Below, piece after piece: positions 34,038 through 46,399 of a stretch of DNA of 64,000 nucleotides. The stretch lies in assembly GCA_035235625.1 (NCBI GenBank), contig CP141145.1, forward strand, positions 1,302,001-1,366,000. Direction: 5' to 3'. Each line of letters starts with the position of its first letter. The stretch's first letter is position 1. The notes below the pieces were generated by a model. The model was not told where the DNA came from. It saw only the letters and a list, made by a program, of their open reading frames with translations, and searched no databases. The stretch is from Saururus chinensis. Its lineage: Eukaryota; Streptophyta; Magnoliopsida; Piperales; Saururaceae. The position numbers and the translations under genes are program-made.

Positions 34038-37000
34038 AATTTCAACCCTAGATTTTGGTACGTTTTCTAAACCAATAATAGAGTTTTTAATATATTTCAT
34101 GTAATAGAATATTGATTTGAGTTCAGTGTCTAAAGAGTTGTGGTAGAACTCTAAAAGACGAACATAACAACTTTTGAATCATTTAAATCGGACGTCAAGG
34201 TTGTAAACAATGGCCTCGAGAAGCGTACCTCATGGGTGGGACCTATAGTAAAACCTATCCACGAGTGGTTTGTTTCAAAGGGCTCATTGATACGAGTCAT
34301 CGTTACCAAGAACACACGATTCTGACTTATGGTTGGTAAGTTATAATGTTTAAAGTTTTAAAAAAAAAAGAAAAGAAAAAAATATTATTTTATTGTGGCT
34401 GATGAAAACTGATGTAGGAGTTGTGTCAGTTGTGCTAGTAGATGTAGCAATGCATCGTCGCACGGTATGACCATGCAATGCATGTGCTGTGTGGCGGTCC
34501 ATGCAACATGTGGGGCCCACATGGCGGGTCCCACCGCATCGTGGTGACACCATGCCATGCGTTGTTCCATGTGGCAAAAGTGCACTACGCATTGTGTGAC
34601 CTTTTCTTCCTATTGCATTCTTACTTCAGTCATTTTGAGTTCTATGACTCCTCAAACTTCTTTTGCTCCGTTCTGAGTCATTGTCCAAATCCAGCTGTTC
34701 AAAAGGCATTTCAACTAATTTGACTATCTCGGGCGCTATGACTGGGTTAGTTTTTCAGGTTGAGACCTCTTCAATCGCAAAATTTCTACCCAGACCTAAG
34801 GTAGGGGGTCTTAAACTCTAACTTATGCTCTACTTGTGTGGTCAAATTTTTACGCACTGTTTTTATTCAATTATGCTTGTTTGCCATAGTTTATGAAAAA
34901 TATCATACGTGCACAATATTTTACATACACTGAATTATGTTCTGGTATGTGTGTTTTCTGGGTAGTTGATCATTTATAATTAAACCCTTTGCAAGTGTAC
35001 AAGGTAATTGTACTAGGATAAGTATTTAAGGGTTGTCGAACCTCAGGGATGGATAAATTATTACTAAATCTAAAGTGAAATTTGTTGATTAAAAACTAAA
35101 AATAACTTAAACTTAAATTAAGCAAAAGAAAGGAATCAACTAGATTACAAGCAAGAGATTAATATGATGGAATTTACTTAGGAAATCGAATCCACTATAG
35201 AACCATAACAATTCCGTAATTTTTAATCTAAATCTAGTGTGAATATGAACAAATATTCTCAGCTACAAGCTAGAATTACTTTAGAAAGAATAATTAATTA
35301 AATTTATGGCATGAACTATCTTCGACAATAGCATGAATCATCTACACTAAACTAGCTATAGGCATGACTTGTCTAATCTTAGTATAACTCATCTAATTCA
35401 TTAATTATCTGAACATTAAAACTATTGCATGACCATCTCATCTAAATCACAGAAATTAGAATCGATGAAAATATCAAAACCACATCAATCTATCATCTTC
35501 AAGACAATAAATCAACATAGACTTGAATAAACATTAAAAGTTCTTCCATTAAAAAGGAAATCCTTATTATACAATTGTCATCATTCACAACTAAGATCTA
35601 AATTAAAATGAAAAGAAACTGAAACTTATCTATAGCTTCATCAACTCCTAAGTAAAAGAAAAGTCTAGTCTTCCATTGTAGAAGAAAACACTTGAATCTC
35701 CATTAAAAGCTTTGAGTTCTGTTCCATCTTCTTCTTCCTTTTTCTCTTCAGAAAATCTACTGGAATCCCCCAATTTTGAGCCAAATACATCTTTATATAT
35801 GCATAAGAATGGGAGAAAGAAGTCCAATATGAAAAGGATTGAAAATTGGCTAAAATTAGGAAACTGAGCAGTATCCCGATCGATCGGCCTGCATGCCCAT
35901 TCAATCAACTATACTGTATTTTCCTTCAAAATCACGTTTAGCTGTTTGATACAAAAAACACGCCGTTCGATCGTCTACACTGTTTCTACAATCTGGACAG
36001 TTTTTTTTTACAGTCCATTTTCTGTTCGTTAAGCTCTTTCTTCATGTCCATATTAATTTCCAACTTGTTTGTAACTCCTAAAAGTTGTCTAAATCACTTT
36101 AAAGCATGTTAAGACTATTTTGAATTATTCTAAACATCATCTAAGTACCTCGATAAGTGCACTTTACCTACAAAATATAAAATATCATATTTTAGACATA
36201 TAGAATATAATTAAAATCCCAACTTTATTTAAATACATGCCTAAACTACTAATAACTTCTAAAATTAATTAATAATCAAAATAAAATATTAATAACTATC
36301 TTAATCTAGATAAACCATAACTAACACTAAATTAACCTAATCTATACTAGTAAACAAGGTAAAAAGGCATATAAAGTAGATATATATTTCATACTTATCA
36401 GTAGTTCTGAGGAAAAACCTAGAATTATCATATTTTATTTGGATACCTACCGAGGAAATAATTAGTATCTGGTGCACACATGGGGGTATTGAGCATCATG
36501 GGTAAGCTCCAAGCCTTATGAGCCTCTCGTTGTCTAATAAGTATTCGGGGGAACGCCATTCGGTATCATGGCTATAGATTTATTGTCATCGAATGACTAG
36601 ATATTTTCTGAATTTGTTTCTAAATCGGATGAACTGATGTTTTCTAAAATCATTTCTAAAATAAATTTTGTTCTAGATAAACTTGATACTTTCATGAATT
36701 TTTCTACTTAGCATTAATTTAGATTTTAATTCTGCCTATTGAGTATAAAAATACTTACCCACCTCTAGACTCTACAGGTAATGCATCTAAAGTAGAGGTG
36801 AAGATAGAAGAGTTGTCCATATAATTATTTGGATGTTGTTTTAGCTATTTTGGGAATTATTTGACTAATGTGCAAAGGCTGGATAAGCCTTAATTTTGTT
36901 ATTTGACTACTCTACGAACAATGGCCTTGGAATATGTAATAATTTTATGATGTTTCATTAAACCTGATATTATTGTGATATATAAAATTTTGGTTGCGCA

Positions 37001-37165
37001 TTGACTCTGATTTATACGATGATGTATATTATTTTATGTGGATTTCTTGTTGTGGTTAGTACCAACAATCATTACGTTTAGTTACATGTGTGACTTTAAC
37101 ACGTGCCAAGTGGAATAATAATTATGATTGTTATATCAAATATTATTTTAATCATGGTCATCACA
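34038..37165 (+). repeat. 3' LTR of the chromovirus, interrupted by a solo LTR
   Basis: The outer parts (34038-34961 and 36406-37165) align by eye with the solo LTR at 12601-13851, including TAGAACTCTAAAA, GGATACCTACCGA and 'TATTGAGTATAAAAATACTT', and it ends GGTCATCACA. Its middle is split by 34967-36400. Confidence 0.8.
34967..36400 (-). mobile_element. Solo LTR nested in the chromovirus 3' LTR
   Basis: Ends TGATCATTTATAATT and CATACTTATCA, with GTAGT duplicated exactly at 34962-34966 and 36401-36405. A TATA-like GCATATATAAAG on the minus strand (about 35788-35803) and a CCCTGAGGTTCGACAACC block near its 3' end fit LTR structure. Comparable in size and layout to 61455-62848. Its U3 part carries CGATCGATCGG-type words (35875-35990). 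Confidence 0.88.
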
Positions 37166-37410
37166 CATAATACATTAAAACCAAGTTATTATGTTACTTA
37201 TAAATAACATATACTTCATAAGAAAACATGCTTGAATTTCCTTGGATCAGTACACCATCGGTGACTTCATTGTCAAGTGAGTCAGGGCGTAGGTGACCAC
37301 CAATGTCCCATTGACACACCGACCCTTACCAATAGTAATTAGGCTATGGAAGCCCAACTCATCAATATCACCTCCAATGTGTCTATCAATTGCTAGTTAC
37401 CATTCTTAAT
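37166..37410. other. Short unassigned segment between LTRs
   Basis: No supported feature. It could be residual element interior on the minus strand, but nothing is recognisable. Confidence 0.3.
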
Positions 37411-39216
37411 TGTCATACCCGGGTCCTAGGGCGCCCAAATAATTCACAGCCTAGCCTGACCCAGGGGACAAGAAAACTTCGGAGTAAAAATTTTCTTCTA
37501 GGAGCATCTTCTGAATGAAAGAGCCATAACATTCCTTTTTGCTCTATAACGCTCTGACACTTTGTTGCATGTAGACTTAAACAAAACTATATTTTATAAC
37601 TAATTGGTTTGCCATAATATTGGTTACCTATGTACTTATAAGATAACATCTCTGATGCTATTCCAATAAGATCAGATCCCAGCATAGTTCTGCCTAACAG
37701 CTAATACATGCATCAGGTAGTGAAAAATTATATATTTAATATACTTATTATCCAATAAATCATTCAGAGTCAGAAAAATCTAATAAATCCTTAGAGTTAG
37801 ACAACTCTTTCTTTCATAAAATATAGCAGAGCATATTAGACGTTATTAGAAGAGTTCAAATTAGACTAGAGTAGATCAGATTAAAGCATGTATCTCATTC
37901 AACATCTTAAGTTAAATAATGAAGAAGTAAATGCATTTATTTAAACATGCATTAAAATTAGAAAGTTAGCAATGCTTACTCCCTTGAGATTGCGTACTCC
38001 CTTGAGCTTTCTGGAAGTAGCGACGATTGAAGTCTCTCTCACCTTCAAGGCATTCTCCCCTTGAGGTCCAGAGACAATGGTGGAGCCTTCTCTTGCTCCA
38101 GAATATTTTTGTCTTTCCTACACGAAGGCAGCAGATAAAACCTCCCAGTACCAGGGAAGTTTCTTTCATTATGCTGAAAGGCTATAGACAAAACCTCCCC
38201 TTTCCCATGGCATTTCTCTCCTTATGCCCGAAGGTGATGAATATAACTTTCCCTTTCCCATGGTGTTAATCTCTTTGCGCCAGAAGGATATAGACATAAC
38301 CTCCCCTTACCTAAGGATATTTCTCTCTTTGCACCCAAAGGTGACAAGCCCCTACCTAGAATGTTTCTCTCTCTCTTTGCACCTAAAGGCGAAGAATAGA
38401 ACCTCCCCTTACCCGGGACATTTCTCTCTTTACAGCCTGATGGTGGGGTACACAGCCTCATCTTGGCCCAGGTTGTTTCTCCCCAGTATAGTGCTTAACT
38501 CGAGTAATGGACCTTCCATTGCTTAGACCATCCTCAAATTAGCCAAAAGCAACAATTGAATGGATAAATTGGACATAAAAAGGCTAAAAAATGGTTAAAA
38601 ACTATCCAAAAAACTGCAAGGCTCCTCCCTATTTATAAGGGAGTCATGGGCGTCTGAGTGCGACTTGTGAACAAACTGGCCAAGTGTCACACGCCCAAAA
38701 CATGTGCGTGGCGTGAGTTGCAATGCGTGGCGCTCAGTTAATTTGCTCATCATGCAAGCCCCATCCCGCACGCATGTCTTGCCAATTGTCTTGGGAGCTA
38801 GTCAAAGAAAACCCGGGCCATGTCCCTCGACTGTGCATGCCTACCTTTTGTTGCATGTCGGTGGTGCGGCTAACATGAGCTCCTCCATCATCTGCATGCA
38901 TTAGCTAATTTGTCCTATTCTAAATATTTTATTCAAATGATAATCTAAACTTCAAAATGTTATAACTTATATCTTGAAGTCTTGATTGTGCGCACTTTAC
39001 ATTGTAGGACTTGTATTGACAAACCCTAGGAAACTAAACTCCACATGGGTAGGTTATCCTGCAAATTTCAAGTGGGTCTTGCTCATGTAACACACTTCCC
39101 AAGGTCATAACTTTGACTCCCAACCTCCAATTCACGTGTCCTTTGTTTTATTGCACTCGTTTCTTTAAGCTATATATATTCATAGGCTAAGTGACAAAAA
39201 ATTTGTATAACACACA
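37411..39216 (-). mobile_element. Gypsy-type LTR, minus strand, possibly solo
   Basis: Starts TGTCATACCCGG and ends about GTATAACACACA. The right third aligns with the right end of the solo LTR at 26364-27920 ('TCCAAGGTTGTAACTTT' against 'CCCAAGGTCATAACTTT', then the AATTTTTTG-type start). Flanks are TTAAT and TTTAT, one mismatch, so the solo status is tentative. Confidence 0.55.
38125..38490. repeat. Tandem repeat, about 58-62 bp unit, inside the LTR
   Basis: Six or so units of the type ACCTCCCCTTACC..GGATATTTCTCTCTTTGC..AAAGGTGA. Imperfect. The open frames across it are repeat artefacts. Confidence 0.8.
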
Positions 39217-39884
39217 TTTATGTGTATTTTACATTTTTTATCATACCAAAAAAAATGTCGTATTATTCACATTTCATTTAAAATGTTTACTTCACATTTT
39301 CCCCCATACTTCGCATTTAAAACACATATTATACCCATACTTTATTACACAACCCTTTTACCATTTTTCTTCAAATTCTATAATCTTTTGGCTCTGATAT
39401 CTAATGAGCACTCTAATGATATTTTTTTAGTCACTAACCTTCTTTAAATTTATGATAATGGAGCTGTTATTTTTCAATGTAATATTTTCAAAGAAGATGA
39501 CATCTTATTTTAAGTAATTTAGGTTACATAATATTTTAGGCAACATTTTGCATCCATTTTTTTTTATTATTTCTCCATACTTTTTACATTCTTTCCCCGT
39601 ATTTTTCATATTTTGCCATTTTTTTCATACATCTCCCCTAGCTACATTATTGTCGTACATGTACTTTGTTACTGAGCTCATAGGGGGTGTCACTCCATAA
39701 AACCCATTAATCTCATCCAAAAATTGATGATTTTTACTAGCCCCTCAGGTTAGACATAATCAAAAAACCTAGACGTTATATTCTTCCCCATTAAACGAAT
39801 TGAATCCTTGCAACTCACCTAAAAACAATATTCAAATCAATTTTAGATTAGAACAAATATCTAATTCTTTTATACAATAGAATA

Positions 39885-40320
39885 AATTATCATTCTCATA
39901 ACCAGATAAATCATTCATAAATTGAATCTGATTAGAAATCAGATAAATCATTCATAAACTGAAGCCAATAATTAATTCAGAATCAGATAAATCATTCATC
40001 AATTGAATCTAATAATTAATTTAAAATTGGATAAATCATTTAAAAATAGAATTCAATAGTTAATTCAGAATTGAATAAGATATTTGTAAATGAAATCAGA
40101 TAGTTAATCCAGAATTGGATAAATTATTCGTAAACAAAATCTAATAGTTAATTTAAAATTGGATAAATTATTTATAAACAAAATCTGATCATTCTAGGAT
40201 AGGATAAATCATTTGTAAACAAAATGTGATTATTAATTTAAATTGAAATGAATCATTTGTAAACAAAATCTAATCATTAAGTTAGAATTGGATAAATCAT
40301 TATTCAGAATCAGACATTAT
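39885..40320. repeat. Tandem repeat, about 55-60 bp unit, near eight copies
   Basis: Units share GGATAAATCATT(T/C), AAACAAAATCTGAT and AGTTAATTCAGAATTG. AT-rich and imperfect. Confidence 0.85.
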
Positions 40321-40429
40321 GTTCTTTAAAAGAACAAAACAAAAGAGTGCAAATAAGAAAGGAGAAGATCAGATCAATCCAGAAGCCTTCGAAAAATAAA
40401 TCATTGGATAATTGATCAATCCAAAAGTC

Positions 40430-40905
40430 GTGATACCTAATGGCGCACCCACAAGACAATGAAAGTCATAAGGATATGAGCTTTCCCTTGATGCTCCACA
40501 CATGTGTGTGCTAAAACCAATTATTTTTCAAAGTAAGTGTATCCTTATTTGAAGCTATGATACCTAATGTCTGACTCTAGAACTCATGGGATAATGGAAG
40601 CCAGAAGGACATGAGCTTTCTCTTGATGTTTTACACCTGTACACGTCAAAAATGATTATTTTTCTGAGTGGGTATTTAAAGGATATGAGCTTTCCCTTGA
40701 TGCTCTACACCTGTGTGTGCTAAAACCAATTATTTTTCAAAGCGAGTGTATGCTTATTTGAAGCATGATACCTAATGTCTGACTCTAGAACTCATAGGAC
40801 AATAGAAGCAAGAAGGACAAGAGCTTTCTCTTGATGTTTTACACCTCTACATGTAAAAAATGATTATTTTTCTGAGTGGGGATTTAGAATATAATGATCA
40901 TTCCT
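40430..40905. repeat. Tandem repeat, about 120-125 bp unit, alternating sub-types
   Basis: Four units share TGATACCTAATGTCTGACTC or GATATGAGCTTTCCCTTGAT, 'ACACCTGT' and AATTATTTTTCA(A/G)AG. Odd and even units resemble each other more closely, giving a higher-order period of about 240 bp. Confidence 0.75.
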
Positions 40906-41194
40906 ATTTCGTTAACCAAGGCACTAAGCAGAGAGTGCAAGCACCAAAAATATATTGTAGCACATCAAATCATTTTGTGAACATAATTTCTTTTTAGAAA
41001 ATAGGGCTATAAAGCATACTCAAGCAAAATACTTCAAAAAACCTAAATTCCCTTAGGAGAGCATAGATTTAGAATTTAAAACACCCTACTCCCTCTTGGA
41101 TGCTCAACTCATAAAACCAACCCTTCCCTTTTCAAATCAAATTCAAAATAGACATTTCAGATTAAACGAGACTTGAAATCAAAACTCATCTCAA

Positions 41195-41790
41195 GGAATT
41201 AGCTTTGGTGCTATCCAGTAATACCTAATGTCCCATATTATGGGAGTTTGATAGTTTTTCCTTGGTAGTTTCATTGTCCATCAAGATAGATTTATTTAAT
41301 TTTAAATCAATTTTCAAAATACAAAAGGATTTGGAATTAACTATCATATTAAATCCACCCGTAGATAACCTTAGAGCGATCCACTAACACCTCGTGCCCC
41401 ATGCCATAAGTATTTGATGATTCCTCCTTGGTAATTCTACCGTACCTCAAAAAAAGATTTACTTCAAATTCAAATGAATCTTCTAAAGATAGACATTTCA
41501 AAATCAAATTTTGTATTAATACACTAGCAGAATTAACTGTAGAGTCATCAACTAACACCTCTTGTCCCTACCACATGTGTTTTATAGTTTCTCCTTGGTA
41601 ATTCCACCATCCTTCAAAACAAATTTACTTTAAATTCAAATGAAATTTCAAAACACAAACATTTCAAAATTGAATTATGTATCAATACACAGATAGAATT
41701 AACTGTAGAGCCATCTACTAACTCCTCATGCCCTATACCATGGGTATTTGATGATTTCTCCTTAAGTAGACCACAAATATGACTTTAACC
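41195..41790. repeat. Tandem repeat, about 170 bp unit, near 3.5 copies
   Basis: Units share CACCTC(G/T)TGCCC, 'TATTTGATGATT', TCTCCTTGGTAATTC, 'TTTACTTTAAATTCAAATGA' and AGAATTAACTGTAGAG. Confidence 0.85.
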
Positions 41791-41935
41791 TTACATACTA
41801 ATTGAGTTTATTCTTAAGGTTTATTTACTGGATATAAATCTCAAAATTGGAAGGAAAAAAGCAAGTCAATCTAAGTAATCATTAACGAGATAACATGCAC
41901 AAGTAGCTTGATTGTCCCACAAATTATGTAGGTAT

Positions 41936-43575
41936 TGTAACGCCAAGAAATTTTTGAAAAATAAACTTTTGAACTTATTTTAAGTTTTCGGCCCAACAAG
42001 CATCATTCATCAAATTGGTGTTTTTTAGCTTTAATCTTCTTTTAAAGCTTTTAGATCATTTATAGGGCTCAAAGAGTTTGTTGTAACAAGCATAAGAATG
42101 CAAATTTTGGACATCGAGATCGTAGACTATGACCTCGTAAAGTGTGTCATGGGTGGGGCCCACATTGTATTTATGAGAAAACATACTCTTGTGTGGTATT
42201 GTTTCAAAGGGCTTGTCGATATGAGTCTATTGGTACCAAGAACATGCTATTCCGAGCTATGAGTAAAAAGTTATGTCTAATTGAAGTTTTAATTTTTGTT
42301 TAACTTTAAAAACGAAAATAAAAAATTATTAATGGCATCAGCCAGCGCTGACGCAGTCCTACCGTATTGTAGCAGGCCTCTTCCGGGTTAGCCGCAAGCT
42401 AGCCTTTCAGCTAGCCTATTTTAGGGGTCAACCCATACCATTGGATGTGCACCACATGGTGTGCATCCAACGGAGTCTCTCCTTCATTTATGGAGAGGGA
42501 GGATGGGGTTTCCAACTCGCCCCTACACCCTTTCTCCTCCCTTTTTCTTTGTGTTATGCCATTTTGAAATTTTAAATGAGTGTTTCTTCATTATTCCTTG
42601 CTCATTTTCACACATTCAAACACTAAAACTACCTAATTTAAGGGTGCTCGGGGTAAGAGGAGGTCCTGTCCGCCACCCTCGGGCTAGGGAAGGTTCTGCC
42701 CACCTCGCCTGAGCCATACGATGAGACTATTCCACCACTAGGGAAGGTTCGGCCCGCCTCACCTGTGATGAACGAGGAGACTATCTCCGGGCAAGGGGAG
42801 GTGTCGCCCACCGCATTTAAGCCGACTACGAGAGAAAGCCCAATGAGGGTAGGTGGTTCTAAATCCTATTTTTGTGTTATGGCTAAGCTCCATTCTTTTT
42901 TTTTCTATTTCCATCAATTTGCACCCTAAAGCTTACTTTTAAAGGGTTTAAAATATTGATAGGGTATGGAAGAAGCTCCGTCCTTACAAGATTATTTTAG
43001 TACCAATTATTTAAATATTATTTGGTTATTTTAGTTATTTAAAAAAATTAGAATTTGAAAGGTAGTTCTTCGACACATAACCCCAGGAACTATCGGAGTT
43101 TATTACTCTTAGATATTATCTAATGAGGCTTTTAGCGTGCTCAGGAGTTGGGGTATCATGGGAAAACCCCTCTTCTTCTGATCCCATTGCCCCATGAGTA
43201 CGGTGTATATTGTTTTAGTATTGGCAACATTCTGCAAATGAAAAGTATTTATTTTAAGCTATGCAATTGTTTAATACTAAATTCTAAGTTATGAATTTGT
43301 TATATGATTTATTTTTCCCCTACATGTTATTAGAATTTAATGCAACCTACTGAGTTTAAAATTTTATAATCACCCACCCCCAGATATTGCAAGTGTAGAT
43401 ACCAATTTGGGGTTGTAGTAGATCGGTTTGCAGAAAAAGGGGTCAACATGCCAGATTTTGTTTAATTGTTTTTTTGTATACATTGTATATTTATGCTGAC
43501 ATAATTTTTTGGCGTGTATAGCCCTAACTTTTGGAATTTGTACTTCTGCGCTTTGATATTATTATGGGTTTCTTG
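41936..43575 (+). repeat. 5' LTR of the second chromovirus
   Basis: Aligns with 49151-50945. It contains a GTTAGCCGCAAGCTAGCC hairpin-like word near 42390, GC-rich tandem units at about 42650-42830 (GGGAAGGTTCTGCCCACCTC type) and the 'CCTACTGAGTTTAAAAT' block near 43347. Confidence 0.82.
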
Positions 43576-43599
43576 TTCAGCGGGAGCCATTCGATAGGG

Positions 43600-46300
43600 G
43601 GGGCTTAGAAATAAGTGTTGTCCCTAGTATTAGGTCAATAGTAAAGTCTATTTCCCTTTTTGATGGAAGTCCAGTCAAATCATCATGGAAAATATCAAGG
43701 AAGTCTCAGACAACGTCAATTACTTCTAACCTGGCCATTGAGTTCTCTTCAGTCACAATGCTGGCAAGGTAGGCATGACAACCCTTAGTCATCATTTGAT
43801 GAGCTTTAATGGCCAAAATGAAGTAAGACCCTGAATAATCCCTCAACCCTTGAAATATAAAATCTTTCTCTCCTAGTTTACTGAAAATGACTCTCTTTTT
43901 AAACAATCTACCAAAGCTCCATTAACTGCTAACAATTCATTGCTAAGATGACATCAAGATCTAACATGCCTAAGAGAATTAAATCAGCACCCAAGCTTTT
44001 ATTTTCAATACTAATCAGCACTTCTTACAAAAATTTTTGAGTAACTAGAGTTTTTCCAATAAGGGTCGACGCTCCTGAACAAAATCCTAATTACATGATA
44101 TGATAATTGGTACTTAAAGAAAAATCCTATTATATAAAAGAGTGAGCCAACCCTGGATCTATAAGTACTCTAGCAACCTTATCTAGGATTAGAAGAGTAC
44201 CTTGGATGACGGCATTAGAAGTTTGTGCTTCTGCGGCTGTGATGGCAAAGACTTGGCCTTGGGCCTTGGGCTCTTCCTGCTCCTTATATTTTGGGCATTC
44301 TCGCACCTTGTGCCCTAGATCATCACATAAGAAACATCATCCTTCTGCGAAGTAGCATGGACCGTAAGGATGGAAGTGGTTACACTTGGCGCATTTCTCT
44401 GTCTTCTTTTCTCCTGAGGATTGAGCTTGAGGGGTAAATGCTTTTGGAACTTGCAATTCCTAGAACAATTATTGGATTGGAATTTCCTCTTCTTATCATT
44501 GGGTTTGGAGCCACCATTCTGACTACGCTCCTTGCGTTCCTCAAGGAATTATTATTGGTCTTGCTCCATGATAGAAGCCTATTCTACCTCTTTAGCGAAT
44601 GTGGTAGGTTGGAACCCCACAACCCAGTTCCTCAAGCCACTATTCATCCCGCTTATAAACTTCCTTGCTCTTTTTACTTCAATGGGGCAAGCGTCCAAAG
44701 CAAAGCATTGCAACTGGATGAACTTAATCTCATTATTGCCCCACTGTCATTCCTCCTTGCTAGAGGTCTAGAAACTCTTTCTCCTTTTTCTCTTGGACAT
44801 TTGGGAAAAGTACTTGTTGTACAACACCTTGCAGAAATCCTCCCTCTCGATATTACGATTGTCAGGGAAGAAATCCCTCTCTGCAGTTGGCCACCAAAAA
44901 GCACCCACTCTTGTCATGGCGAAGGTGGCCAACAATACTTTCCCATCATCTCGGACCTTCAATACATTAAAGATTCTCTCGCATTCAAAGGTCCACTTTT
45001 CTACGGCCTTAGAGCCATCCTCTCTGGTGAAGGCTAGCACAAGCTTTTTAAATCGCTCAGGTAAATTCCTCTCACCATGACTATTTTCTCCCATCTTGTC
45101 AGTTGAAGTGATTTGATATCCCTGAGTGTGAAGATGTTGCGTCATTCTTTGCATCATTAACTCAAGGAGGTTGGACATAGTGTCCTTCGTTGCTACCATC
45201 CCTTGATTTGTAGTATCTATGGGGATGGAACTGTTTGATGGCAGCACATCCTCGCCACTAGTAGGCGACATCTAAACATGATTTCAAAATAAAAAATTTT
45301 GAGTAATCACCACAAAAAAGCTTTTTCATAAATGCTTCAAAGCTTGATACAAACCTAACAATTTTTCTACTACAAAAGATGTTAGGTAAACAAGCCAAAA
45401 GACACGTACATAAAATAGTAGTAAGTTAAACCAACTAATAGAGATTAGCAAAATGACACAACTCCATTCTAAGAGTTGTCAAGGTCACTCATATAATCGA
45501 GTGACTACCACTACCCATTTTTGGCTTTGGGCAAGTGAAGACAGAATGGTTTCGACACCCACAAAGTAGGCACTTGTCGCCCCCAAGGTACCTATTCTGT
45601 GAAGGTGCCAAAACCCTAAGGTGTTGTTGGGCCTCATTCTCACCCTCTTCAAATGTATCCACCACCGACATGGGCACCTGTAACTCCCTAGATGGGAGTT
45701 CTTCCTCCTCGACGAAGGACCATTCCCTCTTGGGTCCATCCACCCGACTCTCAGCCTCATCATCTTCGAAGGGCTATTCTTCCGACTCCTCCACCATAAA
45801 AGGAGTCATGGATGAGTCAGATATGATGTATACTTCTACTCTGTTATCACTGAGGTGTAGCAGGGTGTAGTAAACATATTCTTCTGCTACATCACAAGGT
45901 GTAGGGGAAGGGTACACTTTTACCACATCGCTCGGTGACACCGGGGTATAGGTCACATTTGTGTTGGTTGATATCACAATCAGGATTTTGGCTCGACTCT
46001 CTTTTCTTGCTACTATCTGCATATGTGGTAGGAGAGTATGGGATTGTGGAGTTGTCAGAGTCCAAAATTTCGATAATCATATGATCCTCTCTATGCTTTG
46101 CCCTTGTTGGTAAGGGCAATTTGTGCACCGGGTAGTTGAACAAGGTGCAATTATAAGTAACTTAAAAAAATAAGTTATTTAAGTAAACAAAACAAGCAAA
46201 GTTATTTAAGTAACTTAAAAAAATAAGTATAACACTTATATTTATGCTGACAAATTTAGTTACTCATTTATAGACGATCGTATCTCGGGCTCTAATACCA
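43600..46300 (-). pseudogene. Gag-protease side of the second chromovirus, on the minus strand
   Basis: Minus-strand stretches in order: an open segment upstream of gag with a CLLCGCRNHSVFTCP knuckle (about 45560), a gag region (45271-44768, 167 codons, starting MSPTSGEDVLPS) and a knuckle CAKCNHFHPYGPC near 44370. A protease-like LIDPGLAHSF follows near 44145. The start of the reverse transcriptase lead-in (REIDFTIDL near 43650, PYRMAPAE near 43590) closes the block. Fossil; no product is expected. Confidence 0.8.
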
Positions 46301-46399
46301 ATTGTTATGCCCTAACCTTTTAGATTAACCTAAAAGTCAAAGTTTCATAAAATTTGTAAGAAAAGAGGGCCTGGATCGATCATGTAATTGAAAGAATAG

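Larger units (their letters stand above)
31869..37165 (+). mobile_element. Ty3/gypsy chromovirus (Tekay/Del-like), broken fossil with 3' LTR
   Basis: A pol interior on the plus strand (31869-34030) is followed by an LTR at about 34038-37165. Reverse transcriptase end, RNase H ([11 protein letters not shown] near 32337), integrase and a chromodomain-like C-terminal tail (TWELQSEML near 33960) appear in gypsy order. The left side abuts the minus-strand LTR ending at 31868, and no matching 5' LTR is in the window. The element has many breaks and is old. Its LTR belongs to the family of the solo LTR at 12601-13851. Confidence 0.82.
39217..41935. other. AT-rich region with three unrelated tandem-repeat blocks
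   Basis: No gene. The left part (39217-39880) is simple AT-rich DNA. The rest is made of the three blocks listed separately. It lies between the LTR at 37411-39216 and the second chromovirus. Confidence 0.7.

Noticed and set aside
38027-38526. Open frames of 79-100 codons on both strands
   Set aside because: They follow the roughly 60-bp tandem repeat in an LTR.
37411-39216. Firm solo-LTR call
   Set aside because: The flanking pentamers differ by one base and the right end can be placed at more than one CA, so it is listed only as a probable LTR.
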